Both the position numbers and the translations under genes were made by a program. The notes beneath the pieces were generated by a model that was not told where the DNA came from, ran no database searches, and saw only the letters and a list, made by a program, of their open reading frames with translations. A stretch of 8,898 nucleotides of DNA from JAKQIM01 sp964633225 (GTDB lineage: Bacteria > Chloroflexota > Anaerolineae > Anaerolineales > UBA4823), in the NCBI GenBank assembly GCA_964633225.1, contig CAZWFQ010000111.1:1-8898 (forward strand), read 5' to 3'. This document shows, piece by piece, positions 1 through 5,903 of the stretch. The stretch's first letter is position 1, and every line of letters begins with the position of its first letter.

Positions 1-74
1 GCCAGGGCTTCCACAGCCAGGCTGTGCAGGCGGCGCAGCCTGCCATGGGAGGTCAGTTCGGTGTAGAGTTTCAT
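1..74 (-). CDS. 5' end of a gene cut by the window edge; possibly a phosphotransferase-family protein
   Basis: Only the first 24 codons are present; the protein begins MKLYTELTSHGRLRR and runs off the left edge. The ATG lies three bases after the TAA of the Yip1-like gene (TAAACCATG on the minus strand), so it is very likely the next gene of the same operon and translationally coupled. No separate Shine-Dalgarno sequence is visible, which fits coupling. A Leu/Arg-rich opening of this style resembles the N-termini of some aminoglycoside-phosphotransferase-like proteins in Anaerolineae as I remember them. That is a weak recollection from too few residues, and the function should be treated as unknown until the rest of the gene is read. 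Confidence 0.6.
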   Translation of the reverse strand, partial: MKLYTELTSHGRLRRLHSLAVEAL

Positions 75-77
75 GGT

Positions 78-1310
78 TTAGGGAGTGGGTGTGCTGCCTG
101 CCAGGAAGGGGGTCATCAGTACAACGTATGCGCATAGACAGCCGAAGGTCAAGATCGCCGGAAGCAGCAGCGTGGCGATGGCCCGCCCCCAGCTCAAACG
201 GTGTACGGCGCGCAGCGATACGATGCTCAGGTAGGCTGCAAAGAGTGAGATGGGCAGCGAGAGAAACTGCACCACAGGGATGAGGACCACAAAAAAGCTG
301 ATGGCGTTCAGCGGGCAGAGATAGGCCGCACTGGCATACAACAGTTGGCTGTATTTGCCCTGCCCGCCCAGAAGCACAGCCAGCACATGTAAGATGCCGG
401 CCCCCAGGGCATTGCCAATCGTCACGAAGATTGTGATCAATGGAATGCCGATTGCCAGCACCAGGGCTGATCCACCCGCCAGGATGCGGGCATCGGCCGA
501 AGATATCTGCGAGACAATCGCCTGCCATTGGCTGCCCAGCAGGGTCATCAACAGCACCCCCACCAGGCTGAAGGTCAACAGGTTGGCGATGAAAATCCAG
601 GTCAGCGGGGTGGTGATGTTCACCCCGGCGTGGTTGGTCAGCATTTGGTAGCCTTCAACCGTGGGGCTGAGAATGGCGGTGGACCAGGCATCGTACCAGC
701 GGATGGCAGGGCGTTTGGGGGCTTGGGCCTCGGCTGGTTCCAGCGCGGGTGCTGTAAAACCTGCCGCCCTGGGTTGGGCGGGTGCCGCGGCCAGGTGGGC
801 AGGCATCGGGTGGCTTTCGTCTGCGGGCCAGGTGATTGGTGTTGCTGGGTTTGGTTGTGGGGCCGCCACCTGGCTGAAGGACTCGGCGGGCCAGGTCAAT
901 GGTGCGGCGGGGGCAGGTTGTTGGGCAGGCGCCGGGCTGTCGAGCTCAGCCGGCCAGGCGATGGTGGGCGGGGGGGCAGGCGGCTGGTCGGAAGCCTCTT
1001 CTGGCCAGGTCAAGGAGCCCGCCGGTGTGACCGGATCTGCATCGACCGGCTTGGGACCGGCCTCTTTGGGTGCAGGATGCGAGCCCAGGCGGCTGAGGGC
1101 CTGTTGGGCCGCGGCGTTGGCCGGGTTGATTGCCAGCACCTTTCCCAGGCAGAAGCGGCGTTGGGTATCATCGCCCACCACTGCCGACATCCACAGCCAT
1201 GCGCTCTCGTTCTTTGGTTCGGCCTTAAGCAGTTGGGCCAGCAGACGCTGGCCCTCAGCTTTGTTGCCCGATTTGATTGCTGTGATCGCCTGTTGTAGGG
1301 TTTCGTTCAT
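78..1310 (-). CDS. Helical-repeat (TPR-like) protein with Trp-Pro motif linker and Yip1-like membrane domain
   Basis: This 410-residue protein has three parts. Residues 1-76 form a TPR-like helical-repeat module (NESAWLWMSAVVGDDTQRR, then CLGKVLAINPANAAA). Residues 80-200 are a Pro/Ala-rich linker carrying four Trp-Pro-acidic motifs (TWPEE 101, AWPAE 118, TWPAE 139, TWPAD 160). Residues 203-402 are a polytopic membrane domain with about five hydrophobic segments (roughly 238-258, 278-315, 322-346, 348-368, 377-402). The 'GGQGKYSQLLYASAAYLCPLN' stretch between segments is characteristic of Yip1-family domains (PF04893), which in bacteria are integral membrane proteins of mostly unknown role. 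The N-terminal module is a clear paralogue of that in the 714-residue protein upstream, pointing to duplication with exchange of the C-terminal domain. The start lies three bases after the TGA of the 161-residue gene, with a weak GGA upstream. The specific function is unknown. Confidence 0.88.
   Translation of the reverse strand: MNETLQQAITAIKSGNKAEGQRLLAQLLKAEPKNESAWLWMSAVVGDDTQRRFCLGKVLAINPANAAAQQALSRLGSHPAPKEAGPKPVDADPVTPAGSLTWPEEASDQPPAPPPTIAWPAELDSPAPAQQPAPAAPLTWPAESFSQVAAPQPNPATPITWPADESHPMPAHLAAAPAQPRAAGFTAPALEPAEAQAPKRPAIRWYDAWSTAILSPTVEGYQMLTNHAGVNITTPLTWIFIANLLTFSLVGVLLMTLLGSQWQAIVSQISSADARILAGGSALVLAIGIPLITIFVTIGNALGAGILHVLAVLLGGQGKYSQLLYASAAYLCPLNAISFFVVLIPVVQFLSLPISLFAAYLSIVSLRAVHRLSWGRAIATLLLPAILTFGCLCAYVVLMTPFLAGSTPTP
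819..1010 (-). repeat. Array of four Trp-Pro-acidic motifs in the linker of the Yip1-like protein
   Basis: Codons 101-164 encode (T/A)WP(A/E)(E/D) four times, spaced 17, 21 and 21 residues apart and separated by Pro/Ala/Gln-rich filler. The conserved core in a variable background suggests short linear motifs or degenerate tandem repeats. A related but reversed core (PWETE) recurs in the paralogous protein encoded upstream. Confidence 0.7.
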
Positions 1311-1313
1311 GGG

Positions 1314-1799
1314 TCATCCAAAGGCTTTTTTTTGCCCAACCATCTGCTGCGGCTGATCAAGCGGAATGCGCCAATGATATTCGATCGCTGCCCTGCCTGA
1401 AACGGCCTCGATCACGTCATCCCGGATTTCGACATTCAAAAAAGCCTGGCTGTCTTGCAGGTGGATCAACCAGCGCAGGCCGTCGTCTGCCAGGCTGCCC
1501 TCATCTGCCAGGCAGACCAGGGCAATGAAGCCCTCGCCCTCGTGCTCTCCGGGTCCAGCCATCACCAGCAGGTCTCCATCCGGATACAGCGTGCTGGCCT
1601 GGATTTCAACCCAGCCATCTGGCCTGGCAGCTTGCAGGGCCAGTGCGTCTGTCTGCCGGGTGACTTTGAGCACCCGGCTGCCGTCTGTTTGCTCTTCGCA
1701 GGTTGTTAAAAAGGCCTGGTCATTGCCGAAGAAGATGCCTTGCTCAATGCGGCAGCGATCGCCCCGGAAATGATTGCGGAAGATTTCGGTCTCTGGCAA
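1314..1799 (-). CDS. Hypothetical 161-residue soluble protein, probable TTG start
   Basis: I do not recognise a family. The protein is acidic, has no membrane segment or signal peptide, and alternates short hydrophobic and polar stretches in a way that suggests mostly beta structure (for example GWVEIQASTLYPDGDLLVMA and LRWLIHLQDSQAFLNVEIRD). The open frame extends upstream to an ATG at 2042, but that part lies inside the membrane-helix-coding end of the preceding gene and would need a 232-base overlap. The first usable start after the preceding TAG is TTG at 1799, eleven bases downstream, giving a protein beginning MPETEIFRNHF. No ATG or GTG sits nearby in frame, and the ribosome binding site is weak (GCGAG). 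It is the middle gene between the two repeat-linker-membrane paralogues, so it may work with them, but nothing in the sequence shows how. Confidence 0.75.
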   Translation of the reverse strand: MPETEIFRNHFRGDRCRIEQGIFFGNDQAFLTTCEEQTDGSRVLKVTRQTDALALQAARPDGWVEIQASTLYPDGDLLVMAGPGEHEGEGFIALVCLADEGSLADDGLRWLIHLQDSQAFLNVEIRDDVIEAVSGRAAIEYHWRIPLDQPQQMVGQKKAFG

Positions 1800-1810
1800 G
1801 TGAAAACTCG

Positions 1811-3955
1811 CTATCTCTTCTTGCCCTTGCGCTTGGGCGCCAAAGTAATCATCAGGGGTGGCGTTCGTAAACCTCTGGACAGCCAGAAGGCGACCCCCAA
1901 CAGCAGCACGCCGCCAATGCACAAGAAGGCAAAAGGTGGAACGGCGAATAATAGGCCGCCAAAGATCATCTCTTTCAGCGAATTGGTGCCGTCGATCAGG
2001 AGCTGTGGATTGTTGTGTAGATCTGCTGCTGACAGATAGCACAAGGCTGTCATCGCCAGGATGATCAGGCCTACTGCCAAGGGCGCCAACAGGCCGCGTA
2101 TGCGGCTGTACTGTTTTTCGGTGCGTTCAAAGCGCTCGCCAATCTTTTCTTGAAGGGCATCTAAGACCTGGTTGCGGACTTCAGCGTTGGCGAAGTAGGT
2201 GTCAACCATGCGTAGTTCATTGCCATCGCTGTAAAAGACGTTCAGATCAACATCATGGAGGTTGGCGGTGACTTTGGTCACTTTTTCCAATGGGATGGCC
2301 TTAGCCGAACGCCCCAATTGCTTGCGCAGGATCTGCCCCTGGGCAACCGCTTCTTCGATATCGGGGATGCGTGCCGCATCGGGGTTGGCGGTGATCATGT
2401 ATTCATCGCTGAGGATGACCACGCGGTCAAAGGAACTTTCGGGATTGGTCCAGATCTGTGGCGCATAGGGCAGGGGCTCCCGGCTGGCACTTAAGCCAGT
2501 ATCCTCGCTGCTCAGGTTCTGCATGAAAGAATCAAAATCATGTTGGGGTTCGGCTAATCCTGATTCGTCTTCTCCTTCAAGTCCGAAGGCTGAAGAACCA
2601 CCGAAGGCATCAGATCCCCCAAAGGCGTCGGAACCCTCAAATGCATCAGATCCCCCAAACAGCCCCCCCTGAGCTTGCTCTGATTCGTCAAAGGTACTGT
2701 CGCCACGCACCGCAAAAGGATCCGCCGGGCTGTCGCCTGTCATGTCGAATGAGTCAAAGGCCCCACCTGAGGCGCTCATGGCGGCTTCACTGTTAAAGGA
2801 AAGATCGCCTTGCGCCGGTTCACTGCTCTCGTCATCGAAGCGGAATGGCGAGCTGCTTGAGGCAAGGTCAGGTTGGTCAGGCTCGAAAGCAAAAGCTGAC
2901 CCACCTCCATCAAATGCACCGCCGCCAAAGGCTTTCAAGAAATCATCTGGGGTTTCAACCGGCGCGTCGTCGCCAGCCGCCCCCGCCCCCCCGAAAGGTG
3001 TTCCCTGGCTGGCGTCACTGCTGCTGCCAAAGGCCTTAAAGAAATCATCTTCTTGGCCGGGCGGATTGTCAAGACCAAAGGCTGACCCGCCTGCGGCAGC
3101 GCTGTTTGTTCCGAAGAAATCATCCCCCAGGGCTGATGCCTCTGGCTCTGCGCCGGCAGCAGGCTGCCCGGTTTCCCAGGGGAAAGCACTATCGCCCGCC
3201 GCTCCGAAGAAGTCATCTCCGCCCGCGGGCTGGGCAGGTGCGGGTGCGGGCTGCTCGGTTTCCCAGGGGAAGGGGGTTCCGTCCGATCCGCCGAAGAAAT
3301 CAACGCTTGCCCCTGCGCCACCTTCTGGTTGGATGGGCGCGGCTGATGGCTCACTGCCAGCCGCGGTAAAGGCTTTCAAAAAATCGTCTGCTTCGCCAGG
3401 TTGGCTGTCAAAGGTGAATGCCGCGCTGCCAGAGGCCGGTTGGGCCGGGGCCGCGGGCGGCTCAGTTTCCCAGGGGAAGGATGCGCTGTTAAAAAGATCG
3501 TCTCCGCTCGTGGGCTGGGCAGGTGCGGGTGCGGGCTGCTCGGTCTCCCAGGGCAGAGATGCGCTGTTAAAAAGGTCGTCCCCACCTGCCGGCTGGGCAG
3601 GAGCCGCGGGGGGCTCAGTTTCCCAGGGCAGAGGCGCCGCAGCGGGCGGTGTGGGAGGGGTGGGCTGGGCCGGCGGGGCCGCCGGTTTAACTGCCTGCGC
3701 CGTGGGCTGGCTCAGCCCTGCCATTTTGCTCAGCTTCTCCAGGCCCATTTGGGCCTGGGCATTGTTTGGATTGATGCTTAACACCTTCTCCAGGCAGTCG
3801 CGGCGCTGCTTGTCTGTATCGACAATGCCAGACATCCATATCCAGGCCGATTCGCTGCGCGGATCGGCTTTGAGGACCTGGGCAATGAGCTGCTGGCCTT
3901 TGACTTTGTCACCGGCTTTAATGGCGGCAATTGCCTGTTGAAGCAGTTCGGTCAT
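1811..3955 (-). CDS. Large helical-repeat protein with acidic Phe/Trp-motif linker, PH-like region and two C-terminal membrane helices
   Basis: The protein has 714 residues from the chosen start. Residues 1-75 form a TPR-like module paralogous to that of the Yip1-like protein downstream (SESAWIWMSGIVDTDKQRR, CLEKVLSINPNNAQA). Residues 80-490 are a low-complexity, acidic, Gly/Ser/Pro/Phe-rich linker with five PWET(E/G) motifs, about eight DD(F/L)(F/L)-type motifs, and a run of GGSDAF repeats. Residues 500-605 look like a compact beta-rich region resembling bacterial PH-like domains (SSFDRVVILSDEYMITA, VTANLHDVDLNVFYSDGNEL). Two hydrophobic segments follow (about 620-642 and 665-692), then a basic tail ending KRKGKKR. 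Three in-frame ATGs are close together (3970, 3961, 3955). The GGGAGAG at 3962-3968 is correctly spaced only for 3955, which also matches the paralogue's N-terminus. It is the first gene of the operon. Two terminal membrane helices imply a membrane-anchored protein with a long soluble N-terminal arm. The function is unknown. Confidence 0.88.
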   Translation of the reverse strand: MTELLQQAIAAIKAGDKVKGQQLIAQVLKADPRSESAWIWMSGIVDTDKQRRDCLEKVLSINPNNAQAQMGLEKLSKMAGLSQPTAQAVKPAAPPAQPTPPTPPAAAPLPWETEPPAAPAQPAGGDDLFNSASLPWETEQPAPAPAQPTSGDDLFNSASFPWETEPPAAPAQPASGSAAFTFDSQPGEADDFLKAFTAAGSEPSAAPIQPEGGAGASVDFFGGSDGTPFPWETEQPAPAPAQPAGGDDFFGAAGDSAFPWETGQPAAGAEPEASALGDDFFGTNSAAAGGSAFGLDNPPGQEDDFFKAFGSSSDASQGTPFGGAGAAGDDAPVETPDDFLKAFGGGAFDGGGSAFAFEPDQPDLASSSSPFRFDDESSEPAQGDLSFNSEAAMSASGGAFDSFDMTGDSPADPFAVRGDSTFDESEQAQGGLFGGSDAFEGSDAFGGSDAFGGSSAFGLEGEDESGLAEPQHDFDSFMQNLSSEDTGLSASREPLPYAPQIWTNPESSFDRVVILSDEYMITANPDAARIPDIEEAVAQGQILRKQLGRSAKAIPLEKVTKVTANLHDVDLNVFYSDGNELRMVDTYFANAEVRNQVLDALQEKIGERFERTEKQYSRIRGLLAPLAVGLIILAMTALCYLSAADLHNNPQLLIDGTNSLKEMIFGGLLFAVPPFAFLCIGGVLLLGVAFWLSRGLRTPPLMITLAPKRKGKKR
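2582..2656 (-). repeat. GGSDAF tandem repeats (about 6-residue period)
   Basis: In the linker of the 714-residue protein, about four consecutive hexapeptides follow GG(S)DAF, EGSDAF, GGSDAF and GGSSAF. The DNA repeats in step with near-identical 18-base units (seen on the plus strand as aaggc(a/g)tc(a/g)ga motifs). This is the most regular part of a longer Gly/Ser/Asp/Phe-rich tract. Confidence 0.75.
3167..3628 (-). repeat. PWETE repeat array with about 26-residue period in its first three copies
   Basis: Five copies of (L/F)PWET(E/G) occur at residues 110, 135, 161, 230 and 259 of the 714-residue protein. Between them lie Pro/Ala stretches and (G)GDD(L/F)F motifs. At DNA level, neighbouring units are nearly identical: the segment starting atgcgctgttaaaaa recurs 78 bases apart (3481 and 3559), and the segment ctgggcaggtgcgggtgcgg occurs both near 3230 and near 3514. 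This implies expansion by unequal recombination or slippage, so copy number may differ between strains. Confidence 0.8.
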
Positions 3956-3961
3956 ATTCAT

Positions 3962-3968
3962 CTCTCCC
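3962..3968 (-). promoter_or_regulatory. Ribosome binding site that fixes the start of the 714-residue protein
   Basis: On the minus strand GGGAGAG is followed by ATGAAT and then ATG at 3955, a spacing of six bases. The two upstream in-frame ATGs are excluded: one (3970) overlaps the motif and the other (3961) abuts it. Confidence 0.7.
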
Positions 3969-4072
3969 ATATATAATGACTGATCGTTGCATCGAATGCT
4001 AATTCAATTCGGCTTTCTTACAGCGCTAACAAGTTCAGTTCATAACGCAAGGATCAGTAATTTATTATATAT
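3969..4072 (-). repeat. Imperfect inverted repeat spanning the promoter and leader of the left operon
   Basis: The arm at 3969-3990 (actgatcgttgc core at 3979-3990) is the reverse complement of 4047-4072 (gcaaggatcagt core at 4047-4058). The match is 20 of 22 bases plus a 4-base insertion near the outer, AT-rich end. The arms enclose 56 bases. The right arm contains the -10 box and the left arm ends against the ribosome binding site. It could be a leader RNA stem, a DNA-binding site pair, or a decayed 104-base miniature element with terminal inverted repeats. Confidence 0.65.
4064..4069 (-). promoter_or_regulatory. -10 box for the left operon
   Basis: On the minus strand a perfect TATAAT lies in an AT-rich patch, with a TG a few bases upstream. 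I see no convincing -35 at 16-18 bases (the nearby TTGCAC is only eight bases away). The predicted transcript would begin near 4057, giving a leader of about 100 bases that starts inside one arm of the inverted repeat. Confidence 0.45.
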
Positions 4073-4081
4073 CAGGTGTGC

Positions 4082-4104
4082 AAAAAGCGCACCCACTTTG
4101 CGCT
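4082..4104 (-). terminator. Intrinsic terminator after the lipoprotein gene
   Basis: On the minus strand AGCGCA pairs with TGCGCT across a 7-base loop and is followed by TTTT. The stem's first base is the last base of the lipoprotein TGA. A 6-bp stem is modest, so read-through into the left operon is possible. Confidence 0.5.
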
Positions 4105-5903
4105 CAAGGCGAATAAATCTCTACTTCTTGCCAGCCTGTGAAGCTCTCTTGTTCGCTGTAAATGCTGATATACTGCACCCCTTCCAGCGGTGGGTCAAAG
4201 GTGACTTCGAAAATGCCGTCTCCAGGTGGCAGCCCGGTGAATGAATGTTCCAGGTGCAGCTTGCCATCCTCTCCGGCGGCCCAAACCTGGTGCAGGCTGC
4301 CGGTGTTTTGCGGTGCAAGGGTAGGCGCGGCGTAGGCTTCGGGCGGGGCCGCTGGAGCAGCCACCAGGCGCAGGCGGGCCACACTGCTGGGCGCTCCCAG
4401 GTCAACCTCCAGCCACTGCGGGGGCGGCGCACCGGGGCTCCAGAAGGCCGGGCTGCCATCCACGGCTTGTGCGGCGGGGGCGCCAGCCAGCTCGGCCGAG
4501 GCATCGACCGGACGCCTGTAAGCCAGGTTGGTAGATGGCAGTTGATTTACTGTACAGGCATCCGGTTGGCGCAATGGGGCAAAGGCTTCCAACAGGTATG
4601 CGCCGGCATCTGCAAAGCCCCATACACCGCCAGATAGGTTCTGCGGTGGACGCTGGTAGCTGGCATACAACCAGCCATCCACACCCACCGGGCAGAACCC
4701 GGTCACCCATTCTTGGACGGCTTGCCCGGCAACTTGGGCATTGGGATAACTTTCTAGGGCGGCGCCTACCCTGCCCAAGAGCACCGGGCGCGTGTTTTGG
4801 GTATTCAGCCCAAAGTTCTGGATGGCTTGCGCCAGGTCCAGGTCTCCGCCGGGGGAGATGTGCAAGTCGAAGAAATCCAGGGCGGCAGTTTCCAGTAGGC
4901 TGGCTGTATCGGTGTAGCGATAATCGTTGAAGCGGGCCGGATTGGGGAAATCGGGGCGCAAAAAGCCCATGCCGATCAGTGCACCGGGGTCATAACCCTG
5001 GATCACCTGCCGCACCTGGTCAATATAAAAACGGGTCGCATCGGCGGTGTATTGCTGAGCCTGGAGCGGGTCGCTCAGATCATATTCCAGGCCGTGGGCG
5101 GCGGTGAGCGTGCCGGTAAGGGTGAAGGGTGGCTGATCGACTGAGACCCAAAACTCATCCAGGATCTCCCAACCGAGTACGTGCTCAAAAGGTGCGCCGC
5201 GCACCACCAGCCCAGACAATAGATCATGCCAATAGGCCTGCGAGGCTTCGACCCCCTCGCGGCTCAGGATTTGGGCGTTGCGTCCCTCAGCAAAGGGCGA
5301 ATCTTCGCCGGAAGATCTGGCATCAAGGTAGTCCTGCGGCCCAGACGATGCCATTAACAGCACCAGGTCATGCGCCTGGGCCTGGCGCATCAAATCGGCA
5401 ATGTTATCCAGGTAGGCTGGGTTGAGTGTTTCCCCTTCGCCGAACAGGCATTCGGGGCCGCGTGTGCAGCCATCTACCCTCAGCCGCACCGTGTTGTAGC
5501 CCGCTGCCTGCAAGCGCTCGAAATCAGCCTGCACCTGGGCCGGATCGTAAATGCCCACGCCAAAGAGACGGTCTTGGTAGCCGCCCTGCCCTGCGATGAT
5601 GTTTTCGTACAATACACCTCGCGGCGAGAAAGACGTCCCGCTCTGCCGGTCGTAAAGCTCGCCCAGACCGTACACCCGCCGGATGCCAATCCGGTGTTGG
5701 CGGGGGCGCGGTGTAACGCTGGGCCATGGGGTGGGCACAGAGGTACTGCCGGCGGCTGTGGGGTGGGCAAGGGGCGTGGCGGTGATCACCGGCAGCGGGC
5801 TGGGCGTGGGTAAGCCGGAGGCGCTTTCAGGCCCCTGCGGCACCGCACAAGCCAATAGGGCCAACAATACAAAGATCAACGGTAGCGAGTGATTGGACTT
5901 CAC
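4104..5903 (-). CDS. Secreted lipoprotein with GH5-like (clan GH-A) barrel and discoidin-like C-terminal domain; probably degenerate active site
   Basis: From the GTG start at 5903 the protein has 599 residues; the open frame runs 30 codons further upstream, but that part lies inside the methyltransferase gene. Residues 1-19 are a lipoprotein signal (hydrophobic LPLIFVLLALLAC, lipid-acceptor Cys19). A Pro/Thr/Ser linker follows to about residue 70. Residues 110-450 have the spacing of a TIM-barrel glycosidase: ADFERLQAAGYNTVRLRVDG, then the acid/base strand GWEILDEFW (Glu250), then LDFFDLHISP, then RPVLLGRVGA, then DGWLYASYQR. In GH5-type enzymes the fourth of these motifs normally reads like (K/R)PV.(L/I)GE(F/Y)G, with Glu as nucleophile; here that residue is Arg378, and the Asn usually preceding the acid/base Glu is Asp. 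Residues 458-599 resemble an F5/8 type C carbohydrate-binding domain (NLAYRRPVDASAEL, AVDGSPAFWSPG, WLEVDLGAPSSVARLRLV). It is translated with the methyltransferase via a GTGA overlap and likely anchored outside the membrane. Confidence 0.82.
   Translation of the reverse strand: MKSNHSLPLIFVLLALLACAVPQGPESASGLPTPSPLPVITATPLAHPTAAGSTSVPTPWPSVTPRPRQHRIGIRRVYGLGELYDRQSGTSFSPRGVLYENIIAGQGGYQDRLFGVGIYDPAQVQADFERLQAAGYNTVRLRVDGCTRGPECLFGEGETLNPAYLDNIADLMRQAQAHDLVLLMASSGPQDYLDARSSGEDSPFAEGRNAQILSREGVEASQAYWHDLLSGLVVRGAPFEHVLGWEILDEFWVSVDQPPFTLTGTLTAAHGLEYDLSDPLQAQQYTADATRFYIDQVRQVIQGYDPGALIGMGFLRPDFPNPARFNDYRYTDTASLLETAALDFFDLHISPGGDLDLAQAIQNFGLNTQNTRPVLLGRVGAALESYPNAQVAGQAVQEWVTGFCPVGVDGWLYASYQRPPQNLSGGVWGFADAGAYLLEAFAPLRQPDACTVNQLPSTNLAYRRPVDASAELAGAPAAQAVDGSPAFWSPGAPPPQWLEVDLGAPSSVARLRLVAAPAAPPEAYAAPTLAPQNTGSLHQVWAAGEDGKLHLEHSFTGLPPGDGIFEVTFDPPLEGVQYISIYSEQESFTGWQEVEIYSP

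Noticed and set aside
528..1356. Plus-strand open frames of 256 and 231 codons opposite the Yip1-like gene
   Set aside because: They are shadows of a GC-rich Pro/Ala linker; the translations are Gly/Arg/Trp-rich and resemble no protein family.
2742..3941. Plus-strand open frame of 399 codons opposite the 714-residue gene
   Set aside because: It mirrors the low-complexity linker, yields Pro/Ser/Lys-rich text without a domain, and lacks a ribosome binding site. The opposite strand has paralogy, membrane helices and a good start.
4081..4086. TTGCAC on the minus strand as a -35 box for the left operon
   Set aside because: It is only eight bases from TATAAT, far too close for a sigma-70 promoter.
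3987..4244. Plus-strand open frame of 85 codons across the leader region
   Set aside because: Half of it is antisense to the lipoprotein gene and the rest covers the inverted repeat and terminator. There is no ribosome binding site.
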